Shown here one piece after another: positions 35,223-43,281 of a stretch of DNA of 64,000 nucleotides; the first letter of the stretch is position 1, and every line of letters begins with the position of its first letter. This DNA comes from UBA2970 sp965221075 (GTDB taxonomy: Bacteria > Verrucomicrobiota > Verrucomicrobiia > Limisphaerales > AAA164-E04): assembly GCA_965221075.1 (NCBI GenBank), contig OZ244865.1, forward strand, positions 2,728,001-2,792,000, written 5' to 3'. The notes beneath the pieces are model-generated. The model saw only the letters and a program-made list of their open reading frames with translations. It was not told where the DNA came from and made no database searches. Made by a program: the position numbers and the translations under genes.

Positions 35223-35494
35223 TCCTGCTCCGCAAGGCCGCGGCGCTGCCCATACGGCTCTACCAGATCACCCTCTCCCCCTTGCTGTCGCTGCTGGGCG
35301 GACCGGGGGGGGGATGCCGCTTCCATCCCACCTGCTCGGACTACGCCATCGAGGCCATCCTGAAGCGGGGGATCCTCCGGGGGACCTGGCTGGGCCTGAG
35401 GCGCATCGCCCGCTGCCATCCCTGGGGACGCGCCGGCTCCGATCCGGTGCCCTCAGCCGGGAGAGCCCCCGCTCCCCCGTCCCAGGGCAGCTGA
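35219..35494 (+). CDS. yidD: Membrane protein insertion efficiency factor YidD
   Basis: 91 residues. The family core is intact: LYQITLSPLL (about 14-23), then CRFHPTCSDYAIEA (about 33-46) and GLRRIARCHPWG (about 59-70) with the three conserved Cys. An N-terminal amphipathic helix probably lies on the inner face of the membrane. Assists YidC-dependent insertion. It overlaps rnpA by ATGA and lies 8 bases before yidC. The Pro/Ser-rich tail after residue 70 is not conserved. Confidence 0.93.
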   Translation: MILLRKAAALPIRLYQITLSPLLSLLGGPGGGCRFHPTCSDYAIEAILKRGILRGTWLGLRRIARCHPWGRAGSDPVPSAGRAPAPPSQGS

Positions 35495-35502
35495 AACCGC
35501 CC

Positions 35503-37320
35503 ATGGACCGGACCGGCTTCATCATCCTCATCGCCTGCTTCCTCCTGCTCCTGGGATGGGGCCCCTTCGTCGACAAATATCTCACTCCCCAGAACCCGCA
35601 GCAGGATTCCCCGGCGCAGACCCCGGACAGCCCCTCCCCAGGGACGGCGGCCGGACCCTCCGGGGAAGCCCCCGATCCGGCTCCCGGGCCGGAGAACCTG
35701 GCGGCTCCTGTGGAACGGGATCTCCCCGAGTCGTTCGAGGCCGAGGAACGCTCCCTGGAGAACAGCCATGCGATCTACCGGCTGGACAACCTCGACGGGG
35801 GGATCCAGAGCATCGAGCTGCGGGATTATCCCGTGCCCGCGGTGGCCCGGACCGGGGAGGAGCAGGCGAGCGGAGCGCTGATCAACCGCACCTCCCTCCG
35901 GTCGGTGATGAGCCTGAGGCTGGGAGGCCGGTGGATCGAGGGCTGGCGGATGACCTCGGACGGCGGTTCGGTCCAGATGGAGAGGGAGCTGGAGGGCGGC
36001 CTGAGAGCGACCAAGATCTTCACCCCCCAGGAAGACTACGTGGTGCGGGTGCGCACCCGCATCGAGAACGTCTCCGGCCAGGCCCTGAGGCTCCCGGAGC
36101 GGGAGTGGCTGGTGGGGACCGCCGCCCCCATGGAACCCGAGGACGACCAGATGCTGATCGGATTCAGCTACGGCGCAGCCTCGGACGTGGAGCAGATCCG
36201 CCAGTCCTGGTTCGAGAACCGCACCCTGGGATGCTTTCCCGGCACCCCCCGCTTCCTCTACCAGGAAGGCGCCTCCCCCGTCGCCTGGGCCAGCGTCGAC
36301 AGCCAGTTCTTCACCGTGGCGCTCGTTCCCGAGGCCTCCAGCCCGGCCGACTCGATCCAGTCCCAGTGGACCGATCTGGCGCTGGAGGGGGAGGAGCGCG
36401 TCAAGTGGAAAGTCAGCCGGGGCTTCGAGACCACCCTGCGCTGGAATCCCCGGGTCCTGGAGCCGGACGAGGCCCTCGAGGAGGAGTTCCGCATCTACGG
36501 GGGCCCCAAGAAGTACAGCGTCCTCTCGCGGCTGGGCAAGGAGCTGGGCAACGACATCGAGGAGGTGATGGGCTTCGGAGGCTTCTTCGGGTTCTTCGCC
36601 AAGGCGCTGCTCCTCTCGATGAACGGCCTCCACTCCCTGGGGCTCGGCTACGGCCTCTCGATCGTGGCCATCACCTTCATCATCAAGCTGCTGTTCTGGC
36701 CCCTCACCCAGGCCAGCACCCGCTCCATGAAGCGGATGTCGGCCCTCCAGCCGCAGATGAAGGAGATCCAGGAGAAGTACAAGGACAACCCCCAGAAGAT
36801 GAACAAGAAGCTGATGGAGTTCATGCGCAGGAACAAGGTCAGCCCCCTGGGGGGATGCCTGCCGATCCTGCTCCAGCTCCCGGTCTTCTTCGGCTTCTAC
36901 ACCATGCTGCAGAGCGCCATCGAGCTGCGCGGCGCCAGCTTCCTGTGGACCGCCGACCTCTCCAAGCCCGACACCATCTTCGTCGTGCCGGGCCTGGAGA
37001 TCCCCTTCAACCTCTGGCCCCTGCTGATGGGGGCGGCGCAGATCTGGCAGATGCGGATGACGCCGGTCTCCCCGGGCATGGATCCGACCCAGCAGAAGAT
37101 CCTGAGGTACATGCCCATCATCTTCGTCTTCATCCTCTACAACTTCTCCGCCGCCCTGGCCCTCTACTGGACCGTCCAGAACATCCTGTCCATCGTGCAG
37201 ATGAAGCTGATCCGGCACGACCCGATCCCGGTTGCCGCCGCTGCCGCAGGCAAGGCCGCGCCCCGCAAGATCGCCCCGCCCTCCGAAAGCCGCAAGCCCG
37301 CCAGGAAGAACCGCAAATGA
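35503..37320 (+). CDS. yidC: Membrane protein insertase YidC
   Basis: Inserts and folds inner-membrane proteins, alone or with Sec. 605 residues, the long Gram-negative form. Helix 1 is at 5-20 (GFIILIACFLLLLGWG). A Pro/Ser/Glu-rich linker and a large periplasmic beta-sandwich (about 90-350) follow. The conserved five-helix core runs from about 365, including LSIVAITFIIKLLFWPLTQ, the cytoplasmic helical hairpin with MSALQPQMKEIQEKYKDN, and GGCLPILLQLPVFFGFYTML. The position of the key groove Arg appears to be Lys (IIKLLFWPL). The C-terminus is basic (KPARKNRK), as expected for ribosome contact. ATGA overlap with khpB. Confidence 0.95.
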   Translation: MDRTGFIILIACFLLLLGWGPFVDKYLTPQNPQQDSPAQTPDSPSPGTAAGPSGEAPDPAPGPENLAAPVERDLPESFEAEERSLENSHAIYRLDNLDGGIQSIELRDYPVPAVARTGEEQASGALINRTSLRSVMSLRLGGRWIEGWRMTSDGGSVQMERELEGGLRATKIFTPQEDYVVRVRTRIENVSGQALRLPEREWLVGTAAPMEPEDDQMLIGFSYGAASDVEQIRQSWFENRTLGCFPGTPRFLYQEGASPVAWASVDSQFFTVALVPEASSPADSIQSQWTDLALEGEERVKWKVSRGFETTLRWNPRVLEPDEALEEEFRIYGGPKKYSVLSRLGKELGNDIEEVMGFGGFFGFFAKALLLSMNGLHSLGLGYGLSIVAITFIIKLLFWPLTQASTRSMKRMSALQPQMKEIQEKYKDNPQKMNKKLMEFMRRNKVSPLGGCLPILLQLPVFFGFYTMLQSAIELRGASFLWTADLSKPDTIFVVPGLEIPFNLWPLLMGAAQIWQMRMTPVSPGMDPTQQKILRYMPIIFVFILYNFSAALALYWTVQNILSIVQMKLIRHDPIPVAAAAAGKAAPRKIAPPSESRKPARKNRK

Positions 37321-37766
37321 CCGACCAGCCCAAGCAAGTCCTGGAGGAGATGCTCCGCCTGCTGGGATTCCAGGCGGCGGTCTCCGAATCCCGGGGGGAG
37401 AAAGGATCGGTCCTGGACATCGAGACCGACGATCCCGGACGGCTGATCGGAAAGCGGGGGCAGACCCTGGCCCAGATCCAGTACATCCTCAACCGCATCC
37501 TCCTGAAGCGGGATCCCGAGGCGTCCCCGGTCGCCCTGGATATCGAGGCCTACCGCGACAAGCTCCGCCAGAGCCTGGTGGACCGGGCGCTCAGGGCGGC
37601 CGACCGGGCCCGGAGAGGCCAGGACATCGTCGAGCTGGAGCCGATGAACGCCTACGAGAGGAAGATGGTCCACCAGGCCCTCAAGGACGTCGAGGACATC
37701 GAGTCGCAGAGCGTCGAGGTGGAGGGCACCTCCAGGAAGGCGATCATCCTCCGGCCCAGCGCCTGA
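37317..37766 (+). CDS. khpB: KhpB/Jag-type RNA-binding protein (KH and R3H domains, no Jag-N)
   Basis: 149 residues. A KH domain with the GxxG loop (RLIGKRGQTLAQIQYILNRI, about 42-61) is followed by an R3H domain (EPMNAYERKMVHQALKDV, about 103-120). The N-terminal Jag-N domain of Firmicutes Jag is absent, so this is the short form found in many Gram-negatives. Binds RNA, role in this lineage unknown; in Gram-positives it affects cell division and the envelope. The start overlaps the yidC stop by one base set (ATGA), placing it last in the operon. A terminator hairpin follows, but its T tract serves the opposite strand. Confidence 0.92.
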   Translation: MTDQPKQVLEEMLRLLGFQAAVSESRGEKGSVLDIETDDPGRLIGKRGQTLAQIQYILNRILLKRDPEASPVALDIEAYRDKLRQSLVDRALRAADRARRGQDIVELEPMNAYERKMVHQALKDVEDIESQSVEVEGTSRKAIILRPSA

Positions 37767-37773
37767 GGAGACG

Positions 37774-37811
37774 AAAAAGGCGCGACGCCCCCTTGACGGA
37801 GCGCCGCGCCT
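37774..37811 (-). terminator. Intrinsic terminator of the histone H1-like gene
   Basis: On the minus strand an 11-bp stem (right arm 801-811, left arm 778-788 of 37.8 kb, one G-U pair) with a 12-nt loop is followed at once by five T (37774-37778). It lies 27 bases past the H1-like stop codon. The hairpin could also stop khpB transcription but has no T tract in that direction. Confidence 0.8.
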
Positions 37812-37838
37812 GATGAGGGGAAAGCCGGAGTCCCGGCC

Positions 37839-38429
37839 CTACTTCCTCTTCGAGGAAGCCTTCTTGGCGGCGGCCTTCTTCCTGGCCGGGGCCTTCTTCT
37901 TCGCAGCCGCCTTCTTGGCGGGAGCCTTCTTGGCCGCAGCCTTCTTCTTCGCCGGAGCCTTCTTGGCAGCGGCCTTCTTCCTGGCGGGAGCCTTCTTCTT
38001 CGCAGCCGCCTTCTTGGCGGGAGCCTTCTTGGCCGCAGCCTTCTTCTTCGCCGGAGCCTTCTTGGCGGCGGCCTTCTTCCTGGCCGGGGCCTTCTTGGCG
38101 ACCGCCTTCTTGGCGGCGGCCTTCTTGGCCGGGGCCTTCTTCGCTGCAGACTTCTTGGCCGCAGCCTTCTTCTTCGCGGGAGCCTTCTTCTTCACGGGTT
38201 GCTTCTTGCTCGGGGACTTTCCTACCGGGTTCTTGATGATGTTCTTCATCCGCTCCACCTGGCTCTCCATCGCTTCCTTGACCTCGGGGATCTTGTTGAG
38301 GATGGACGTCAGCGTGTTGCAGACCTTCTCTACCTTGGTCCTTCGGGCGTCGTTTCCGAGTTCGTAGCCTTTCTCCTGAATGAAGCCGGCGAGACGTTCG
38401 TAGATCTCCCCATCAGCAAACCGTCTCAT
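37839..38429 (-). CDS. Histone H1-like Lys/Ala/Pro-rich DNA-binding protein
   Basis: 196 residues. An N-terminal domain (about 1-68) begins MRRFADGEIYERLAGFIQEKGYE and is helical, and is not obviously HU-like. The rest is almost entirely KKAPAKK, KKAAAKK and PARKK repeats, including two identical 33-residue units (112-144, 145-177) and a partial third (178-190). Such tails resemble eukaryotic H1 and chlamydial Hc1/Hc2 and bind DNA nonspecifically. Nucleoid compaction is the likely role, inferred from composition. The gene faces the khpB operon and is divergent from pgsA. A 6-bp hairpin sits 3 bases before the ATG. Confidence 0.85.
   Translation of the reverse strand: MRRFADGEIYERLAGFIQEKGYELGNDARRTKVEKVCNTLTSILNKIPEVKEAMESQVERMKNIIKNPVGKSPSKKQPVKKKAPAKKKAAAKKSAAKKAPAKKAAAKKAVAKKAPARKKAAAKKAPAKKKAAAKKAPAKKAAAKKKAPARKKAAAKKAPAKKKAAAKKAPAKKAAAKKKAPARKKAAAKKASSKRK
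37860..38096. repeat. 99-bp tandem repeat in the H1-like gene
   Basis: Copies at 37998-38096 and 37899-37997 encode identical 33-residue units; 37860-37898 is a partial third copy (13 residues). Being in frame (99 = 33 codons), unit gain or loss keeps the gene open. Confidence 0.8.
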
Positions 38430-38432
38430 TTC

Positions 38433-38447
38433 GGGCGAACATCGCCC
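38433..38447 (-). promoter_or_regulatory. Hairpin just upstream of the H1-like start codon
   Basis: GGGCGA-TGT-TCGCCC on the minus strand, a perfect 6-bp stem with 3-nt loop ending three bases before ATG 38429. It could block ribosome access. A GGAGG-like site lies further upstream, beyond normal spacing. Confidence 0.35.
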
Positions 38448-38600
38448 AGAAACCCCTCCATTGCAAAGACAAATTGTCCAAGCCGCTACAAATGCGGCAT
38501 TTCATCTTCGCGATCCCCGATCCTCGCGCTCCGGGCGCCGGCCAGGCAGCCGATCCGGAGGGCGCCCGCAACCGCCGGTTCCGGGCCGCCGGGGCTTGCC

Positions 38601-38630
38601 TTGCGGAGCGGGAGCCCGCCTCCCTATCAT
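38601..38630 (+). promoter_or_regulatory. Possible pgsA promoter
   Basis: TTGCGG (38601-38606), 18-base spacer, TATCAT (38625-38630). The -10 contains the ATG at 38629, which argues for the ATG at 38647 as start. Expected leader is only about ten bases. Confidence 0.35.
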
Positions 38631-38646
38631 GGCTCCGCGCAGCGGA

Positions 38647-39249
38647 ATGAACACGCCCAACCGGCTCACCGTCTCCCGATTCGCGCTCACCGCGCTCTTC
38701 CTGGCCATCCTCTTCTCCGGAGCGCCCGCATCGGAGAGCCTGGCTCTGGCGGTGTTCGTCGCCGCCAGCCTGACCGACTACCTCGACGGGAGGATCGCAC
38801 GCAGGGACGGGCTGATCACCCGCTTCGGGATCCTCATGGATCCGCTGGCCGACAAGATCCTGATCTGCTCCGCCTTCATCGCCTTCATCGAGAGGCAGTG
38901 GATGCCGGCCTGGATGGTGGCGCTGATCGTGGCCCGCGAGCTGGCCATCACCGGCCTGCGGCTGCTGGCCGCCTCCCGGAACGTGGTGCTGGAGGCGGAG
39001 CGCTACGGCAAGCACAAGACCGCCTCCCAGATCTTCGCCATCATCGCCATCCTGGTCGTGGCCAGCTACCCCCAGTGGGCCCAGTGGGGCGCCCCGGGCG
39101 CGGCCGTGTTCGGCTGGCCCCTGCTGGGCGGGCAGCCCTGGGTGAAGACCCTCGCCGGGATCGCCAAGCATGTCGCCGTGGCCCTCACCCTCTACTCGGG
39201 CCTGGTCTACCTCTGGCGCAACCGCTCCCTCTACATGGACGATGCCTAG
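38647..39249 (+). CDS. pgsA: CDP-diacylglycerol-glycerol-3-phosphate 3-phosphatidyltransferase
   Basis: Makes phosphatidylglycerophosphate from CDP-diacylglycerol and glycerol 3-phosphate in the inner membrane. 200 residues. The CDP-alcohol phosphotransferase motif is complete: DGRIARRDGLITRFGILMDP (about 41-60) followed by LADK, giving D-G-x2-A-R-x8-G-x3-D-x3-D. Several membrane helices. Overlaps pgpA by 8 bases, so the product passes directly to the next enzyme. Start at 38647 is preferred over 38629 because the -10 box covers the latter and homologues begin MNTPNRLT. Confidence 0.93.
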   Translation: MNTPNRLTVSRFALTALFLAILFSGAPASESLALAVFVAASLTDYLDGRIARRDGLITRFGILMDPLADKILICSAFIAFIERQWMPAWMVALIVARELAITGLRLLAASRNVVLEAERYGKHKTASQIFAIIAILVVASYPQWAQWGAPGAAVFGWPLLGGQPWVKTLAGIAKHVAVALTLYSGLVYLWRNRSLYMDDA

Positions 39250-39757
39250 CCGGGGGTGGGCGCTGGCGGCGGCCACCGGCGGAGGCCTGGGCCGTCTGCC
39301 GCGGATGCCGGGAACCTTCGGCACGCTCCTGGGGATCCCCTGGCTGCTGCTGCTCTGGCAGCTGCCCCACCCCGGATGGACGCTGGCGGCGATGGCCGCC
39401 GCCCTCTGGGCCGGAGCGGGGGTGTGCTCGCGCGCCGAGGCGATCCTGGGGGAGAGGGATCCGTCCTGCATCGTGCTCGACGAGATCCTCGCCTTTCCGG
39501 TGGCCTCGCTGGGCTGGATGGGCTGGCTTGCGTGGATCGGCCCCGAGGCCGCGCTTCCCTTCGACGCCCCCCTCCCCTGGGCGGCGGTCCTGGCCGTGCT
39601 CTTCCTGCTCTTCCGATTCTTCGACATCGCCAAGCCCTGGCCGGCGGGGCCGGCCCAGCGCCTTCCCCGGGGCTGGGGAATCGTGGCCGACGACGTGATC
39701 GCCGGCCTCCAGGCCTCGCTGGCGACCCTGCTGATCCTGCTTCCCCTCGCCGCTTGA
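39242..39757 (+). CDS. pgpA: Phosphatidylglycerophosphatase A
   Basis: Removes the phosphate from phosphatidylglycerophosphate to give phosphatidylglycerol. 171 residues, membrane. Motifs of PgpA: PRMPGTFGTLLGIP (about 21-34), IVLDEILAFPVA (about 77-88), FRFFDIAKPWPA (about 125-136) and GWGIVADDVIAG (about 145-156). The metal-binding acidic residues are present. Overlaps the pgsA end, an unusually tight pairing of the two steps. A signal-bearing DUF6807 gene follows after 17 bases. Confidence 0.92.
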   Translation: MPSRGWALAAATGGGLGRLPRMPGTFGTLLGIPWLLLLWQLPHPGWTLAAMAAALWAGAGVCSRAEAILGERDPSCIVLDEILAFPVASLGWMGWLAWIGPEAALPFDAPLPWAAVLAVLFLLFRFFDIAKPWPAGPAQRLPRGWGIVADDVIAGLQASLATLLILLPLAA

Positions 39758-39774
39758 CTCCGCCGGGGGATCCT

Positions 39775-41007
39775 GTGACAACGATCCCGATGAGCCTCGT
39801 GCGCCCGCCCCTGGGGATCCTCCCCTCCCTCGCGCTGGCCCTCTGGACCGCGGGGACCGGGCCCCTGGAGGGAGCGGACGGTCCCTCCTACCGGGTGGTC
39901 GTCGAGAGCGGGGCGGTGGACCGGCTCGGATCGATCGTCCGCATGGAGGCGCCGCCGGGCATCTGGGATCCCCGGCTCTCCCTCGGAGACCGGGAGATCC
40001 CGGTCCAGGCCGCTTACGACGGATTCCTCTACTTCGTCCTGGAGAGCCTGGAGAAGGAGAGCTCCGCCACCTTCACGCTGGACAACCGGACCGGCGGAGA
40101 GCGGCCGCCCCGGAAGGTCCGGGTCCGCGCCGACGGCTCCTCGCTGCTCTTCTCGATCGGCCAGTCCCCGGCGCTCCGCTACCAGGGAGCCCCGCAGGGC
40201 CTGCCCCGCCCCGGCATCGATCCCGCCCACCTGCGCGGAGGCTACCTCCATCCCCTCTGGACCCCCCAGGGCCGGATCGTCACCGACGACTACCCGGCCA
40301 ACCACCTGCACCACCACGGAGTGTGGACCGCGTGGCCCAAGGCCGTCTTCCAGGGACGCGAGGCCAACTTCTGGGAGACGGGCCGCAAGGCGGGCACGGT
40401 GAAGTTCGACGGCCTCGACGCCTTCTGGAGCGGAGCGGTGCACGGCGGCTTCCGCAGCCGCCACCGGCTGGTGGACTTCACCAGCGGAAGCGAGGAGACG
40501 GCGCTGCTCGAGAGCTGGGAGGTGCGGATCTACGCCCTGGAGGACCGCCACGTCTTCGACCTGGAATGGGTGCAGGAATGCGCCTCCGGAGATCCGGTGT
40601 CCTTCCCCCGCTACCGGTACGGGGGGCTGGGCTACCGGGGCCACGGCCAGTGGGACGGCCGGCCCAACGCCTTCTACCTGACCGGCAACGGAGAAAGCGA
40701 CCGGATCAAGGGGCACGCCACCCGCGCCCCATGGTGCCACGTCGGGGGGCTGACCGGCGGAGCCTTCTGCGGGACGGCCATCCTCTGCCACCCCGGCAAC
40801 TTCCGCGCCCCGCAGCCGATGAGGATCCATCCCGACGAGCCCTTCTTCTGCTACGCCCCCTCCCAGGCCGGGGACTGGGAGATCCGGCCCGGCGAGCCCT
40901 ACCTGTCCCGCTACCGCTTAGTGGTCTTCGACGGAAGGCCCGACAAGGCGGTCCTGGACCGGATGTGGCAGGACTACGCCCGCCCGGTCAGGGCGAGGAT
41001 CGAGTAG
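39775..41007 (+). CDS. Exported DUF6807 (PmoA-like) family protein
   Basis: 410 residues from a GTG with GGGGGA just upstream; the next in-frame start is ATG 39790. The N-terminus is a signal peptide (PLGILPSLALALWTAG). The family core shows YLHPLWTPQGRIVTDDYP followed by NHLHHHGVWTAW and REANFWE, then later HATRAPWCHVGG and AILCHPGNFRAPQPMRIH. This matches the family called methane oxygenase PmoA in older annotation, a misleading name. Abundant in planctomycetes and verrucomicrobia, where it is suspected in glycan processing. No catalytic role is proven. It converges with, and overlaps by 20 bases, the next gene. Confidence 0.82.
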   Translation: MTTIPMSLVRPPLGILPSLALALWTAGTGPLEGADGPSYRVVVESGAVDRLGSIVRMEAPPGIWDPRLSLGDREIPVQAAYDGFLYFVLESLEKESSATFTLDNRTGGERPPRKVRVRADGSSLLFSIGQSPALRYQGAPQGLPRPGIDPAHLRGGYLHPLWTPQGRIVTDDYPANHLHHHGVWTAWPKAVFQGREANFWETGRKAGTVKFDGLDAFWSGAVHGGFRSRHRLVDFTSGSEETALLESWEVRIYALEDRHVFDLEWVQECASGDPVSFPRYRYGGLGYRGHGQWDGRPNAFYLTGNGESDRIKGHATRAPWCHVGGLTGGAFCGTAILCHPGNFRAPQPMRIHPDEPFFCYAPSQAGDWEIRPGEPYLSRYRLVVFDGRPDKAVLDRMWQDYARPVRARIE

Positions 41008-41818
41008 CGGGAGGGGGAATCCGGTGCGAGGTCCCGGAGGTCCAGGCGAGGCTCCCGCCGTCGATGCGGAGCTCCTCGCGGGACAGGACCAGGGAATGTC
41101 CCAGCAGCTCCAGCTCCAGCGTGCCCGGCGGGGGCCATCTCTCCCAGGAGACCACCTTCCCGAAGGGCATCGCCGCCTCGTCCCGGTCGAAGCGGACCTC
41201 GGTCCGGACCGGGGAGGCGCTCCGGCCCTCGAAGCTCAGCTCCACCCCCTGGATGCCCAGAAGCTCCTGCCCGACCACCACCCGGGGGGGCTGGTCCCCG
41301 CCGGCCGAGAAGCCGAGGACCCAGCAGACGGTCTCCCCGGGTCGAAGGACGATCTCCGCTCCCGGCTCCCAGGCGATCTCCCGGTAGTTGACCACCAGGC
41401 ACCGCCCCATCAGCTCCACCAGGTGCCCGTGGAGATCGAGGGTGAGGGTTCCCGGAAGGTAGGTGGTGTCGAAGAAGACCACCTGGCCGAAGGGGATCCG
41501 GACGCCGGGTCCGTCGAAGGAGACCGTCCGGGGCTCCAGTCCGGTCCGGACCCCCTCGACGCGCAGGACCACGTTGCTGATCCCGAGGGAGGCCTGGTCG
41601 ATGCGCACCCGGGGAGAGCCGTCGGGGTGGCTCGAGAACTCCAGCTCCCAGGGACCCCGGGAGGTGCGCAGCTCCCCGTCCCATCGGAACAGGAGGAAGT
41701 AGGCCGCCAGGCAGGCCAGGAAGACCGCCGCCGCCGCCTTCCACGGCAGCCTGTCCCGCTGGGGCCCGCTGTCGTCTCTCTGCTCCTCCACTCTCCCCGC
41801 CTCGGCGCGGCCCCCCAC
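40988..41818 (-). CDS. Membrane-anchored protein with two tandem beta-rich domains, function unknown
   Basis: 276 residues. A single helix near 27-44 (AAAAVFLACLAAYFLLF) anchors a periplasmic part built of two related units of about 80 residues. Unit 1 shows LGISNVVLRVEGV, VRIPFGQVVFFD, PGTLTLDLHGHLVEL; unit 2 shows LLGIQGVELSFEG, AMPFGKVVSWE, PGTLELELLGHSLVL. The repeat suggests an internal duplication of a beta-sandwich-like module. No named domain was recognised. The 20-base tail-to-tail overlap with the DUF6807 gene and the proximity of der, which is divergent, give no functional hint. Start codon at 41818 is an ATG; other starts are possible. Confidence 0.7.
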   Translation of the reverse strand: MGGRAEAGRVEEQRDDSGPQRDRLPWKAAAAVFLACLAAYFLLFRWDGELRTSRGPWELEFSSHPDGSPRVRIDQASLGISNVVLRVEGVRTGLEPRTVSFDGPGVRIPFGQVVFFDTTYLPGTLTLDLHGHLVELMGRCLVVNYREIAWEPGAEIVLRPGETVCWVLGFSAGGDQPPRVVVGQELLGIQGVELSFEGRSASPVRTEVRFDRDEAAMPFGKVVSWERWPPPGTLELELLGHSLVLSREELRIDGGSLAWTSGTSHRIPPPATRSSP

Positions 41819-41871
41819 CCATACCAGCGCAGGCGGGCCGCCTTCCAGATCAATCCCGGTCCGGGAGGGCG

Positions 41872-43281
41872 ATGGAGCCGGTGATCGCCATCGTGGGCCG
41901 CCCCAACGTGGGCAAGTCGGCCCTGTTCAACCGGCTGGCGGGCCGCCGCGCCGCCATCGTGCACGACCTCCCCGGGGTGACCCGGGACAGGGTCTCCCTG
42001 AGGATCGAGTGCCAGGGGCGCAAGGCGGTGCTGGTCGACACCGGAGGCATCGGGCTGGCTCCGGGAGAGCGCTGCGAGGACCGCATCGCCAGGGGAACGC
42101 TGGAGCAGGCCCAGCTGGCGATCGAGGCGGCCAGCCTGATCGTCATGGTGGTGGATGTCCGCCAGGGACTGCTCCCGCTGGATCTGGAGGTGGCACAGCG
42201 GCTGCGGCCCTCCAGGGCTCCGGTGCTGGTGGCCGCCAACAAGGCCGACAACGGCGCCGACGCCCTGCAGGCGGACTCCTTCGCCTCCCTGGGCTTCGGG
42301 CCGATCCTTCCGGTCAGCGCCATCCACGGCCATGGGATAGGCCCGCTGCTGGAGGCCATCGGCGAGAGCATGGGGGAGGGCCCGCCCGGGGAGCGGCCCA
42401 AGGATCCCCTCAAGCTGGCCATCGTGGGACGGCCCAACGTGGGCAAGTCCTCCCTGATCAACGCCCTGGAGGGGAGCAGGAGGCTGATCGTCGACGAGAC
42501 CCCGGGAACCACCCGCGACGCGGTGGAGGTCCCCCTGGCCATCCCCTCCGGGGGGGAGGACGAGCGCTACCTCCTGATCGACACGGCCGGCATCCGCAAG
42601 CGGCGCCGGGTGAGCGACTCGGTGGAGTACTTCAGCGTGCGGCGCAGCGAGGAGGCCATCGCCCGATCGGACATCGTCCTGCATGTGCTCGACGCCGAGG
42701 CGGGAGTGACACAGCAGGACAAGAAGATCGCCGACTGGGTGGCCCGCCACTCCCGCGCCTGCATCCTGGTGGTCAACAAGTGGGACCTCTACGCCCGGTC
42801 GCTGGAGAAGGCTCCCAGGCAGCAGGGGAAGCCCCGGCCCTCCCTGGCCCTCTTCGGCCAGTGGGTCAACCTCCAGATGTTCTTCGAGGATCACGCGCCG
42901 GTGGTCTTCACCTCCGCCCTGGACGGCTTCCAGCTGGACCGGCTGATCGACGCGGTGCGCCATGTCGCCTCGCAGCTGGTGCAGTCGGTGCCCACCGCCA
43001 TCCTCAACCGCACCCTGCACCAGGCCATCGACTCGCAGCAGCCCGGCAGCCCGAACGCCCGCCTCAAGTTCTACTACGCCACCCAGGCGGGCCACTCCCC
43101 GCCCACCTTCCTCCTGTTCGTCAACCGCAGGGAGCTGTTCACCCCCCAGTACCGCAGGTACATCGAGAGGACCCTCCGCCAGGCGTTCGGCTTCGAGGGA
43201 TGCCCCCTGCGCCTCCTGCCCAGGAGCCGGCCCCGGACCATCGATCCGGTCCGCAAGGGCCGGAGGAGGCCCCGCCGCTAG
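41872..43281 (+). CDS. der: Ribosome biogenesis GTPase Der
   Basis: Essential GTPase of 50S subunit assembly, 469 residues. Two tandem GTPase domains each with a G1 loop GRPNVGKS (about 9-16 and 185-192), DTGG and DTAG G3 motifs, and N-K-x-D G4 motifs (NKAD, NKWD). A C-terminal KH-like domain (about 360-469) and a basic tail ending KGRRRPRR follow. Its stop codon overlaps the manA stop (convergent, 4 bases). Divergent from the duplicated-domain membrane gene. Confidence 0.95.
   Translation: MEPVIAIVGRPNVGKSALFNRLAGRRAAIVHDLPGVTRDRVSLRIECQGRKAVLVDTGGIGLAPGERCEDRIARGTLEQAQLAIEAASLIVMVVDVRQGLLPLDLEVAQRLRPSRAPVLVAANKADNGADALQADSFASLGFGPILPVSAIHGHGIGPLLEAIGESMGEGPPGERPKDPLKLAIVGRPNVGKSSLINALEGSRRLIVDETPGTTRDAVEVPLAIPSGGEDERYLLIDTAGIRKRRRVSDSVEYFSVRRSEEAIARSDIVLHVLDAEAGVTQQDKKIADWVARHSRACILVVNKWDLYARSLEKAPRQQGKPRPSLALFGQWVNLQMFFEDHAPVVFTSALDGFQLDRLIDAVRHVASQLVQSVPTAILNRTLHQAIDSQQPGSPNARLKFYYATQAGHSPPTFLLFVNRRELFTPQYRRYIERTLRQAFGFEGCPLRLLPRSRPRTIDPVRKGRRRPRR

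Noticed and set aside
37860..38096. Regular repeats considered as a CRISPR array
   Set aside because: The repeats are contiguous 99-bp coding units without spacers, inside a Lys/Ala-rich gene.
40974..41822. Alternative minus-strand frame overlapping the duplicated-domain protein
   Set aside because: Gly/Pro/Arg-rich shadow; the frame at 40988-41818 has a membrane helix and an internal repeat, so it is the coding one.
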